Part shown: piece by piece, positions 19,210-27,431 of the stretch
Numbering within the stretch: the stretch's first letter is position 1
How the letters are laid out: each line of letters begins with the position of its first letter
Source of the DNA: Cyclobacteriaceae bacterium
GTDB taxonomy: Bacteria; Bacteroidota; Bacteroidia; Cytophagales; Cyclobacteriaceae
Reading direction: 5' to 3'
Assembly: GCA_028281285.1 (NCBI GenBank)
Contig: JANQKF010000008.1
Location: 155,505 to 219,504, forward strand
Length of the DNA: 64,000 bases
Notes under the pieces: generated by a model
Told to the model about the DNA's origin: nothing
The model's database searches: none
The model's input: only the letters and a program-made list of their open reading frames with translations
Program-made: the position numbers and the translations under genes

Positions 19210-20454
19210 TTAATAGTGGCATTTTGAACATTCCAGACCACCAATATCTTCCACCTTCATCGGTTCTTTGGTGCTCTTGTTGTGAAGCTCGACCAACTTA
19301 TCATAGTACCCGTTGTCTTTTGTATTCAAAGCGGTTGTTCTATGACAGTCGATACACCATCCCATTGTCAATGGAGAAGCTTGCTCTACAACTTCCATTT
19401 CTTGAATTTCTCCATGACAGGTTTGACATTCAACTCCTCCCACTTTCACGTGCTGAGAGTGATTGAAATAAGCCAGATCAGGAAGGTTGTGAACTCTTAC
19501 CCATTCAATTGGACGACCGCTTTCTTGTGCTGCATACAATTTCTGGATCTGAGGAGAATCAGTTTTGATACTGCTATGGCAGTTCATACAAATATTCACA
19601 GAAGGAATATTGGCAGACTTACCAATCTCAACTCCGGTATGGCAGTACTGACAGTCGATTTCGTATTGTCCAGCATGGATTTTGTGTGAAAAAGCAATGG
19701 GTTGCTTTGGCGCATAACCTTGCTGAACACCAATAGTATAGAGACCGTCTATAACATTTTTGGAGCCAAGAGCAATTACGAGAAAAGTGACAATTCCGAT
19801 AACTCCAGGATGTCTGAAGAATGCCCCTAGGTTCACTTTTTCCTCTACAATTTCTTTGTCTTCGTCAGAAAGGTCTTTCTTCTCATTGAGGTATTTAGTC
19901 AATACACCAATTATCAGAGCCAACACGATAAGTATCAACACCAACACTACAATAAGCGTGACGATGATGATAGTCATGTACTTGGCTGGAATTCCTCCTT
20001 CTGCGGCAACTGCAGTTCCGTCTCCGGTTGCAGTCACAACGTCAGCAACTGGAGGGTTATCAGTGTAATCCTTGACATAAGCCAAGATTTTCAGGATATC
20101 CTCATCGGCTATGTCGTGGCTAAGCATCACGGTTCCGTTGTACTCGTTGAAGAGATTCACTGCGTACTCATCACCACTAGCAATTACTCTTTGAGAATTT
20201 TGAACGAAGGCATAAATCCATGGAAGATCTTTTCGGTCATATACTCCAGCGAGTGCCGGACCTACAACCACCTTGTCAACTGCATGACAAGTGTTACATC
20301 CCCATTCGTTGAATAGCTGCCGTCCCTCATCAATGATCGCTTGATCAGTAGGGATTTGATCTGCTTGGGCAAATAGTCCGGGCCCTGAAAAAACAAAGCA
20401 GCATACTACTGAGCACACTGCCATCACGCGGACTAAGGCTTTTTTAGATATCAT
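19210..20454 (-). CDS. actA: Alternative Complex III multiheme cytochrome ActA with fused N-terminal monoheme cytochrome c domain
   Basis: Six CXXCH motifs (CNTCH, CQYCH, CMNCH, CQTCH, CIDCH, CSKCH), signal peptide at MISKKALVRVMAVCSVVCCFVFSGPGLFAQ. Start set at internal Met of ORF 19210..20595. Confidence 0.92.
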   Translation of the reverse strand: MISKKALVRVMAVCSVVCCFVFSGPGLFAQADQIPTDQAIIDEGRQLFNEWGCNTCHAVDKVVVGPALAGVYDRKDLPWIYAFVQNSQRVIASGDEYAVNLFNEYNGTVMLSHDIADEDILKILAYVKDYTDNPPVADVVTATGDGTAVAAEGGIPAKYMTIIIVTLIVVLVLILIVLALIIGVLTKYLNEKKDLSDEDKEIVEEKVNLGAFFRHPGVIGIVTFLVIALGSKNVIDGLYTIGVQQGYAPKQPIAFSHKIHAGQYEIDCQYCHTGVEIGKSANIPSVNICMNCHSSIKTDSPQIQKLYAAQESGRPIEWVRVHNLPDLAYFNHSQHVKVGGVECQTCHGEIQEMEVVEQASPLTMGWCIDCHRTTALNTKDNGYYDKLVELHNKSTKEPMKVEDIGGLECSKCHY

Positions 20455-20620
20455 GAAATCCTTATTAAATAAATAAGACAAATAAATCGAAGAAAGTCTG
20501 TTGAAGTGAGAAGATAAGGAGTGTCTGTTGATACGTGTTCCGTACGACTTTAGGAAGTCAATTTGCTTGCGCAGAAAATAGTTCGGTTGATTCACAGACG
20601 GTCTCTTCTCAAAATCTGGA

Positions 20621-20651
20621 CAAAGGTAGTATCGGAACGAATTATAACCAA
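20621..20651 (-). promoter_or_regulatory. Bacteroidota-type promoter for act/cox operon (TTG-N20-TACCTTTG)
   Basis: Reverse complement gives TTG, 20 nt spacer, TACCTTTG matching the TAnnTTTG -7 consensus, upstream of actA. Confidence 0.55.
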
Positions 20652-21043
20652 CAAAATCTATTGTCGATTTATGGGTGGTACACCAACCATTTTCCTTTAC
20701 TAACTATTTGACAACTAGAAGCTTGTAAAAATGTTTGAAACTTAGTTTCTAATTTAGAATTATTTTAAATAAGAATAATCATGGTATCCTGAAAGTCAGG
20801 CAAATAGGACAAATGAAGCAGGCAAGTATTTCAATTCTTATGGGTTGGGGTTGGCAACAAATCGCAGAAGTCTTGAGCAATAGAAAAAGATAAGCTTAAA
20901 GGATAGCTGAAATTAATTGACCAGCTTGGCGGATTACTCGTTCCCGTAAAGCATACCGCACAAGGCCCCGCATGAATCTCCGCCTTCGAACCGAGCGCCT
21001 GCCTGCCGGCAAAGGCAGGGTTCTCGTCTATCAAATTCCAAAA

Positions 21044-21069
21044 AAAAGAGCGAATTAATTCGCTCTTTT
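21044..21069 (-). terminator. Terminator of tRNA-Cys
   Basis: Palindrome AAAAGAGCGAATTAATTCGCTCTTTT directly 3' of the tRNA, followed by T-run. Confidence 0.8.
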
Positions 21070-21075
21070 GACTTG

Positions 21076-21146
21076 AGGCGCTGAGCGGACTCGAACCGCT
21101 GTAAAAGGTTTTGCAGACCTCTGCCTAGCCACTCGGCCACAGCGCC
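21076..21146 (-). tRNA. tRNA-Cys (GCA)
   Basis: Reverse strand ggcgctgtggccgagtggctaggcagaggtctGCAaaaccttttacagcggttcgagtccgctcagcgcct; 7-bp acceptor stem GGCGCTG/CAGCGCC. Confidence 0.93.
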
Positions 21147-21173
21147 TTAATAAATGGCTCTGTGCTTATTTTG

Positions 21174-21249
21174 CCGACTCTACTACTGTAAAGAGCTCTT
21201 TACATGCAGACCTTCCCGATCGCTATCGGGACCACCCGGCCACAGCGCC
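21174..21249 (-). pseudogene. Degenerate tRNA-Cys copy carrying a palindrome in the D-arm
   Basis: Reverse strand ggcgctgtggccgggtgg[tcccgatagcgatcggga]aggtctgca...tttacag..: 5' acceptor/D-arm and anticodon 5' arm match tRNA-Cys; T-arm and 3' acceptor degraded. Confidence 0.7.
21214..21231. repeat. Palindrome TCCCGAT-CGCT-ATCGGGA inside tRNA-Cys pseudogene
   Basis: 7-bp perfect arms, 4-nt spacer; second copy in rnpB. Confidence 0.7.
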
Positions 21250-21349
21250 ATAACGGACGGCAAATTTATCAAATATGGCGGACGCTGCAAACATGAGTCA
21301 AAGATATTCCTGACTAAGTCAAATTTATTTGCCACCACCTTTACATAAA

Positions 21350-21379
21350 AAAAGCACTTCCTTTTCAGAAAGTGCTTTT
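21350..21379 (-). terminator. Terminator of rpsA
   Basis: AAAGCACTT...AAGTGCTTT hairpin with A/T tracts, just 3' of the rpsA stop. Confidence 0.8.
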
Positions 21380-21400
21380 GAATTTATAAGTAGGCAATTT

Positions 21401-23572
21401 CTACTTCTCTTCTTCCGCTGAATCTGCTTCCGGAGCAGCTTCCTCGGCTTCAGGAGCCTCCTCCTTCTTGGTCACCTTCTTCTTAGCCTTAGGCTTCTCC
21501 TCTTTCTCCTCAGTTGCTTCTTCAGCAACTTCCGCGACTGGCTCTTCTTTTTTGGCTGCAGCCTTCTTCTCGTTCGCCTTTTTCGTGTTATCCTCCATTT
21601 GGGTCTTTAATGCAGAAAGTGCATCAAGGTCACCTAGAGTAGACACCTCCGTTTCAGCATTCACTTTGCTTACTCCACTACCTCTTCCGGAAGGCTTCTT
21701 CTTAGCAGGTCTTTCTTCCACCTTGGTATGTGTACTAGTATGTGAAAGAACAATTCGCTTATCTGCTTTCGAGAATTCGATCACCACAAAATCTAGAGTT
21801 TCCCCTACTTCTACATTAGATCCGTCTTCTTTCTTAAGGTGTTTGTTGGTAGCAATTCCATCAAGGCCGTAAGGCAATTCAAGAGAAGCACCTTTGTCGT
21901 TCTTGGAAATCACTGTACACTTATGAGATGAGCCTGGAGTGAAAACAGTCTCGAAAGTATCCCAAGGATTCTCCTCAAGTTGTTTATGTCCAAGAGCCAA
22001 TCTTCTATTCTCGATATCCAGTTCAAGAACCTGTACTTCCAATTCCTCTCCCACTTTCACAAATTCAGAAGGATGCTTGATCTTCTTTGTCCATGAGAGA
22101 TCGGAAACGTGAACAAGACCATCAATTCCTTCTTCCAATTCAATGAAAAGTCCGAAGTTGGTGAGGTTTCTCACAACACCGGTGTGGTTTGTACCAACCG
22201 CATATTTGGTAAGAACATCTTGTTTAGTCCATGGGTCTTCTGTTAGCTGCTTAATGCCCAAAGACATTTTTCTTTCCTCTCTGTCGAGTGTAAGAACAAC
22301 CGCTTCAAGCTCATCGCCCACACTGATAAAATCCTGAGGATTTCTCAAGTGCTGTGACCAAGACATCTCTGATACGTGGATCAAACCTTCGACACCTGGC
22401 AATAGCTCTAAGAATGCGCCATAGTCAGCCACATTCACAATGCTACCTTTCACTTTGGAACCAACATCGATAGTTGAGTCAAGTTTCTCCCATGGGTGCT
22501 CAGTCAGCTGCTTCATACCCAATGAGATTCTTTTCTTGTCATCGTCAAAGTCGAGAACAACAACATTTACTTTCTCATCAAGCGTTAACACATCTGAAGG
22601 GTCGTTGATTCTACCCCATGAAATGTCGGTGATGTGCAATAGTCCGTCTACACCTCCCAAATCGATGAATACACCGAAGTTGGTCATATTCTTAATAACC
22701 CCTTCAAGTACCTGACCTTTGTCAAGGTTTTCAAGGATTTCAGCTTTCTGCTTCTCAATGTCTTTCTCAATAAGGACTTTGTGAGACACAACCACATTAT
22801 CATTAGCGTAGTTAATCTTCACTACCTTAACCTCCATCTTCTTACCAACAAATACATCGAAGTCTCTGATTGGCTTGACATCAATTTGAGATCCCGGAAG
22901 GAATGATTCGATGCCGTAAATATCCACGATCAAACCACCTTTGGTTCTTCTCTTCACCATACCTTCGATGACATTGTCATTATCCAAGGCATCCTGAACA
23001 ATTTCCCAAGCTCTCACAATCTTCGCCTTCCTTCTTGAAAGCACTAGTTGCCCCTGGGTGTTTTCTTGCTCTTCTATATATACTTCAACTTCATCACCAA
23101 CTTTCAAGTCAGGAGTATCCCTGAATTCGGATGCACTCACCAACCCGTCAGATTTGAAGCCAATGTTCAACACAACATCGCGATCGCTTATCGATACGAC
23201 ACTACCTTTAACCACCTTCTTCTCTTCGATAGTCGTTAATGTGTCTTCATAAACTTTTGCGAGATCTTCTCTTTCCTTTTTCGAATATCCCTCACCAAAC
23301 CCTTTTGTTTCAAAAGCATCCCAGTCAAAATCGCCTGGTTCGTTAGTAGTGGATTCTTTTTTCTTTGGTTTAGAAGCTTTTTTCTTTTCTTCTTTAGCTT
23401 CTACTTCTTCGGTTTCAGCTACTGCTTCAACAACTTCTTCAGTAGCTTCATCTTGTGGAGTTTCTTCCGTTTCAGCGGTCGCTTCAACAGTTTCTTCAGT
23501 GGCCACTTCTTCTACAACAGCTTCGTTTTTTACTTCTTCTGCTGCCTCGTTTGCTTTATTTTCTTCAGCCAT
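21401..23572 (-). CDS. rpsA: 30S ribosomal protein S1 with acidic N- and C-terminal extensions
   Basis: Six S1-type repeats (e.g. LEGVIKNMTNFGVFIDLGGVDGLLHITDISWG); Glu/Ala-rich termini; start set at MAEENKANEAAEE. Confidence 0.95.
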   Translation of the reverse strand: MAEENKANEAAEEVKNEAVVEEVATEETVEATAETEETPQDEATEEVVEAVAETEEVEAKEEKKKASKPKKKESTTNEPGDFDWDAFETKGFGEGYSKKEREDLAKVYEDTLTTIEEKKVVKGSVVSISDRDVVLNIGFKSDGLVSASEFRDTPDLKVGDEVEVYIEEQENTQGQLVLSRRKAKIVRAWEIVQDALDNDNVIEGMVKRRTKGGLIVDIYGIESFLPGSQIDVKPIRDFDVFVGKKMEVKVVKINYANDNVVVSHKVLIEKDIEKQKAEILENLDKGQVLEGVIKNMTNFGVFIDLGGVDGLLHITDISWGRINDPSDVLTLDEKVNVVVLDFDDDKKRISLGMKQLTEHPWEKLDSTIDVGSKVKGSIVNVADYGAFLELLPGVEGLIHVSEMSWSQHLRNPQDFISVGDELEAVVLTLDREERKMSLGIKQLTEDPWTKQDVLTKYAVGTNHTGVVRNLTNFGLFIELEEGIDGLVHVSDLSWTKKIKHPSEFVKVGEELEVQVLELDIENRRLALGHKQLEENPWDTFETVFTPGSSHKCTVISKNDKGASLELPYGLDGIATNKHLKKEDGSNVEVGETLDFVVIEFSKADKRIVLSHTSTHTKVEERPAKKKPSGRGSGVSKVNAETEVSTLGDLDALSALKTQMEDNTKKANEKKAAAKKEEPVAEVAEEATEEKEEKPKAKKKVTKKEEAPEAEEAAPEADSAEEEK

Positions 23573-23584
23573 AACAATAAAAAA

Positions 23585-23630
23585 GCCCTGGATCAATACT
23601 CCATCCGGCTTCCAGAGCATGAACCGGTGG
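23585..23630 (-). promoter_or_regulatory. Candidate structured leader / attenuator of rpsA
   Basis: Minus-strand GCTCTGG-N20-CCAGGGC-TTTTTT just before the ATG, plus overlapping alternative stem CCACCGG/CCGGATGG. Confidence 0.45.
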
Positions 23631-23692
23631 ATTTTAAGTGTTTTTAGTTCCTTTTGAAAAAATCAAAAGTCCGCCTCACTCGAAACGGACTG

Positions 23693-23700
23693 CAAAGGTA
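23693..23700 (-). promoter_or_regulatory. Putative -7 element TACCTTTG upstream of rpsA
   Basis: CAAAGGTA on plus strand = TACCTTTG on minus; the -33 element is weak. Confidence 0.45.
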
Positions 23701-23766
23701 GAAAAAGAATTTTAATTAACATTCTATTCTCTCAAAATAGAATGGAGTAAAGTGAATGTCAGTTAC

Positions 23767-24183
23767 TTACCATCTGAAATCTCTTTCTTCTCCTATCAAC
23801 GTATTTTCCAGGTAGAGAGAACTCCGTACATAAGCACAAACAACAAGATCTATACCTTTAGGTAAGTCGGACTTGGCCAATTCGAAGGCACCACTGAATT
23901 CACCACTGCCCACTTCAATTTCTTCAACGACCGGCTCAGATTCACCGCTTCGGAACCACATAAATCCGTAGGTAGTTGGGTGTCCTTCTTTTGCTTTAAG
24001 AATTTCTGCTTTGAAGGTAACCTCACTGGAGGTGATTTCAGGTTGATCAGTACGTATCTCGAATGCTTCATCAAAGGTTTCCGGAAGATTCGCCAATGGG
24101 TCGGTATCGGCTTCTTGACATGCACTAACGGCCACTATCATTGCCAGACTTAAAAGTAGAGCTGTATTCTTAATTAGTTTCAT
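23767..24183 (-). CDS. Hypothetical lipoprotein
   Basis: 138 aa with lipobox-like AVSACQEADTDP. Confidence 0.75.
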   Translation of the reverse strand: MKLIKNTALLLSLAMIVAVSACQEADTDPLANLPETFDEAFEIRTDQPEITSSEVTFKAEILKAKEGHPTTYGFMWFRSGESEPVVEEIEVGSGEFSGAFELAKSDLPKGIDLVVCAYVRSSLYLENTLIGEERDFRW

Positions 24184-24261
24184 CGCTTTGGTTTAAATTA
24201 AAAATAGAAAGAGTGCCATTATCTAAACAATAAACGCGCCAAAGACCTGTATTCCAGAGAA

Positions 24262-24759
24262 TTAATTTACCCGGAGATATTGCAGCCACTCATCTGAGGT
24301 GAAACCCGAGAAATTCTTAATAAAAACCACATACGAAGGCTTATAAGGTTTGACTTTTAATTCCATATCGGCTTCTTCCGGGGTTAGATTACCTTTAACG
24401 GAATTACATTTCTTACAAGCTGTTACCAGATTAGTCCAATGAGATTGACCTCCTCGTGATTTAGGCATGACATGGTCAAGTGTCAAGTCCTTGGTTACTC
24501 CGCAATACTGACATTCAAATTGATCTCTTTTGAAAACGTTCTGTCTACTGAGCATTACACTCTTGAAGGGGATATAGACATATTTCTGAAGACGTATGAC
24601 TGATGGCATAGGGTAATTTTGATTCACCGTACGGATAGATCGCTTGGCATCTTCATGAACCAGCTCTGCTTTTTCGAGATACATTAAGAGAAATGCGCGC
24701 TCAGCTGAAGTCACTGTCAATGGACTGTAATCCTGATTCAGCACGAGCACTCTTCTCAT
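24262..24759 (-). CDS. HNH endonuclease family protein
   Basis: FECQYCGVTKDLTLDHVMPKSRGGQSHWTNLVTACKKCNSVKGNLTPEEA. Confidence 0.92.
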   Translation of the reverse strand: MRRVLVLNQDYSPLTVTSAERAFLLMYLEKAELVHEDAKRSIRTVNQNYPMPSVIRLQKYVYIPFKSVMLSRQNVFKRDQFECQYCGVTKDLTLDHVMPKSRGGQSHWTNLVTACKKCNSVKGNLTPEEADMELKVKPYKPSYVVFIKNFSGFTSDEWLQYLRVN

Positions 24760-24760
24760 C

Positions 24761-25552
24761 TCAGGCTTCTCTTAATATTCGTTTGAGTTTAAAAAGTGTA
24801 TGCGTGTAGGTATTCTGATCCTCTGCAAATATCCCTTTAGAATCTAGTTTATCGATTCGCACCTTGCCCGAAGCATGTATGATTTGTTCGTCTTTCAACA
24901 CAATACCGACATGATTCATTTTACCTTCTTTATTTGTGAAAAATGCTAAATCACCGGGAATGGCACCTTCAAGAGTAATCTCGTTCCCTTGCAAAATCTG
25001 TTCGCTTGAATCTCTTTTAAGCTGGTATCCCGCTACTTTAAACACCTGCTGAGTAAACCCGGAACAGTCTATTCCGAAGGGTGTCTTCCCACCCCAGAGG
25101 TAGGGGGTATTAAGATACTTCTTTGCCAAATTCATCAGTTGCTCAGCACCCCAACGTTGGTGCAAACTCTTGGCCTCTCCTGTGAATGCCAGTTGTTCTT
25201 CCATTTCAAAAAGAGGGTTTGTCAGCAATGGAAGAATGGCTCCAATTGTGATGTGGATCACATTCTTTTTAAAAAGTATTCTGGAAGTTAGGTCCGTGCA
25301 AATCTTATATTCCGTATTGCATAGTTGATTATAGTATTCTTTGGAAATACTATAATGTTGCTTTAAGTCTATCCATCCTTGGTAGCCATCAAAAGTATTT
25401 TCAATATGTACCCACTTGTTGCTTTCATCTTTCTGGATTACTGAATAGTGCTCCCCAAAAAGGAGCTGTGAAGTCATCTCAGATCGGTCGTCTCCTTCTG
25501 CCCGCATTGGGATGTTACTCAACCTACAAATACCGTAATCAATAAAACTCAT
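24761..25552 (-). CDS. C40 family peptidase (NlpC/P60) with SH3-like N-terminus
   Basis: YLWGGKTPFGIDCSGFTQQVFKVAGYQLKRDSSEQ...PGDLAFF...MNHVGIVL...IIHASG. Confidence 0.93.
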   Translation of the reverse strand: MSFIDYGICRLSNIPMRAEGDDRSEMTSQLLFGEHYSVIQKDESNKWVHIENTFDGYQGWIDLKQHYSISKEYYNQLCNTEYKICTDLTSRILFKKNVIHITIGAILPLLTNPLFEMEEQLAFTGEAKSLHQRWGAEQLMNLAKKYLNTPYLWGGKTPFGIDCSGFTQQVFKVAGYQLKRDSSEQILQGNEITLEGAIPGDLAFFTNKEGKMNHVGIVLKDEQIIHASGKVRIDKLDSKGIFAEDQNTYTHTLFKLKRILREA

Positions 25553-26019
25553 CAGTATCCTGCTCTATCTATCTCTCGTTTTGTATCCTTTTCCTTTAAA
25601 TTAGCGCGTTTGTCATGGAGCTTTTTGCCACGACCTAAAGCAATTTCAAGCTTGGCAAACCCTCTGTCATTAATGAAGAGCCTTGTCGGGATTATCGTTA
25701 GCCCTTTTTCCTGACTCTTTGACTCAAGTTTTGAGAGTTCGGTTTTCTGCAACAGCAACTTTCTTTCTCTATCGCTCACGTGATTATAGTGAGAGCCTTG
25801 ATCATAAGGAGAGATATGCATTTGCTTCACAAACAATTCTCCCGCTCTGAAAAAACAGAATGCATCTTGCATATTGACCTTACCCTCACGAATTGATTTG
25901 ATTTCCGTCCCCTGTAGTTGCATACCCGCCACATACCTATCCAACAATTCAAACTCAAATCTGGCTTTTCTATTGTTGATATTTACTGTATTAGAAAACC
26001 GATTCTTATCCTTCGCCAT
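25552..26019 (-). CDS. smpB: SsrA-binding protein
   Basis: NRKARFEFELLDRYVAGMQLQGTEIKSIREGKVNMQDAFC...ALGRGKKLHDKRANLKEKDTKREIDRA. Confidence 0.97.
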   Translation of the reverse strand: MAKDKNRFSNTVNINNRKARFEFELLDRYVAGMQLQGTEIKSIREGKVNMQDAFCFFRAGELFVKQMHISPYDQGSHYNHVSDRERKLLLQKTELSKLESKSQEKGLTIIPTRLFINDRGFAKLEIALGRGKKLHDKRANLKEKDTKREIDRAGY

Positions 26020-26421
26020 CTATCTTTCTAAGCTAGTAAAAATTTGATTGATCTTGTCCTTGCTCAAAATTTTCTGTCCCGTTGATCCGGTTGCTATTAT
26101 GCGTTGATTCACATTTACTTGAATATCACAGATCACCTCATTTTTTTTCAAGCTCTTGAATGTCGCAATTACTTTGACATTTTCTCCAAGAAATGCCGGG
26201 GCATGATGATCAATAGTTAGAAAAGTGCCAACCCCTTCTTCATCTTCTTCCAACATATCTATGACGAACAACCTGGACGACCACTCCATTTCCCTTCCCA
26301 GCGTAAAAGTGCTACATACCTTATGTAAGGTGCCGGTTCTGAACGTGGCAAAATCCTGGTCGGTGACGATGAAGCTAGTCTTCTTCTGATCTCCCGGCTT
26401 AAATAAATCCTTCATAGTCAA
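26020..26421 (-). CDS. Hotdog-fold thioesterase-like protein
   Basis: FRTGTLHKVCSTFTLGREMEWSSRLFV...GVGTFLTIDHHAPAFLGENVKVIATF. Confidence 0.7.
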   Translation of the reverse strand: MTMKDLFKPGDQKKTSFIVTDQDFATFRTGTLHKVCSTFTLGREMEWSSRLFVIDMLEEDEEGVGTFLTIDHHAPAFLGENVKVIATFKSLKKNEVICDIQVNVNQRIIATGSTGQKILSKDKINQIFTSLER

Positions 26422-27431
26422 AACTTCATTCTTGGTAGTGCACTCACTTCCTGCCCCACAAATTCTTGTGCCAAGAACTTGTAATAAGCGGCCATTGCTA
26501 TCATTCCTGCATTGTCAGTGCAATATTCAAATGCCGGGATGTAGACTGTCCAACCCTCCTTTTCAGATAGTCGGTTCAATTCGCTTCTCAATCCTTTATT
26601 GGCTGAAACTCCCCCGGCAATAGCAATTCGATCGATTTTATAATGATCGGCTGCTTTTTTGAGCTTATCCATCAACATTGCTATCAAGGTTGACTGAATA
26701 CTAGCACAAATGTCTGGCAGATTCTCTGTTATAAAATTATCATTCTCCTTTAGCCGATCTTTTAAGAAATAAAGAATAGCCGTTTTTATACCGCTGAAAG
26801 AATAATCGAATTCTGGCATTTCCGTAGACGGAAACGTGTATTTTTTCGGGTCTCCTGTTGATGCATACTTATCAATCATTGGTCCTCCCGGGTATCCTAA
26901 CCCTAATAACTTCGCTGATTTATCAAAGGCTTCTCCCACGGCATCGTCCTTGGTTTCTCCAACGATCTCCATGTCCAAATATGACTTTACCATCACAATT
27001 TGGGTGTGTCCCCCGCTCACCGTCAAACATAAAAATGGAAATTTAGGCTTGGGTTGATCAATAAAATGTGCCAGAATATGAGCTTGCATATGGTTGACTT
27101 CAATCAACGGAATATCAAGAGCCAATGCCATTGATTTTGCAAATGACGTTCCCACGAGCAAGGCCCCCATCAGGCCCGGACCTCTGGTGAAAGCAATTGC
27201 GGAAAGGTCTTCCTTATTTATGGCCGAATTTTTGAGTGCTTCACTAACAACTGGAACGATATTTTGTTGGTGTGCTCGAGATGCCAATTCAGGCACGACT
27301 CCACCATAATTTTCGTGCACAGATTGCGTTGAGATGATATTATTAAGTATTTTGCCGTTATGGACAATAGCGGCAGAAGTTTCATCGCAGGATGATTCTA
27401 TAGCCAATATTTTGATTTCGGAGGTGGGCAT
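26418..27431 (-). CDS. tsaD: tRNA N6-adenosine threonylcarbamoyltransferase
   Basis: AIESSCDETSAAIV, GPGLMGALLVGTSFAK, HMQAHILAHF, AIAGGVSANKGLR. Confidence 0.97.
   Translation of the reverse strand: MPTSEIKILAIESSCDETSAAIVHNGKILNNIISTQSVHENYGGVVPELASRAHQQNIVPVVSEALKNSAINKEDLSAIAFTRGPGLMGALLVGTSFAKSMALALDIPLIEVNHMQAHILAHFIDQPKPKFPFLCLTVSGGHTQIVMVKSYLDMEIVGETKDDAVGEAFDKSAKLLGLGYPGGPMIDKYASTGDPKKYTFPSTEMPEFDYSFSGIKTAILYFLKDRLKENDNFITENLPDICASIQSTLIAMLMDKLKKAADHYKIDRIAIAGGVSANKGLRSELNRLSEKEGWTVYIPAFEYCTDNAGMIAMAAYYKFLAQEFVGQEVSALPRMKF

Noticed and set aside
19282-19689. Plus-strand 135-aa ORF
   Set aside because: Antisense to the actA heme domains, no independent signal.
20831-21140. Two minus-strand ORFs (67-68 aa) around tRNA-Cys (MAEWLGRGLQNLLQR... 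and MIDENPAFAGRQALG...)
   Set aside because: One runs through the tRNA itself and both run through the CCTGCCGGCA repeat; translations are repeat/tRNA-derived, not real proteins.
21468-21872. Plus-strand 134-aa Ser/Ala-rich ORF
   Set aside because: Antisense of the Glu/Lys-rich low-complexity tail of rpsA.
24262-24759. HNH gene as a possible mobile/homing endonuclease
   Set aside because: No intron, repeat or mobile-element context; stand-alone HNH genes of this type are common chromosomal genes.
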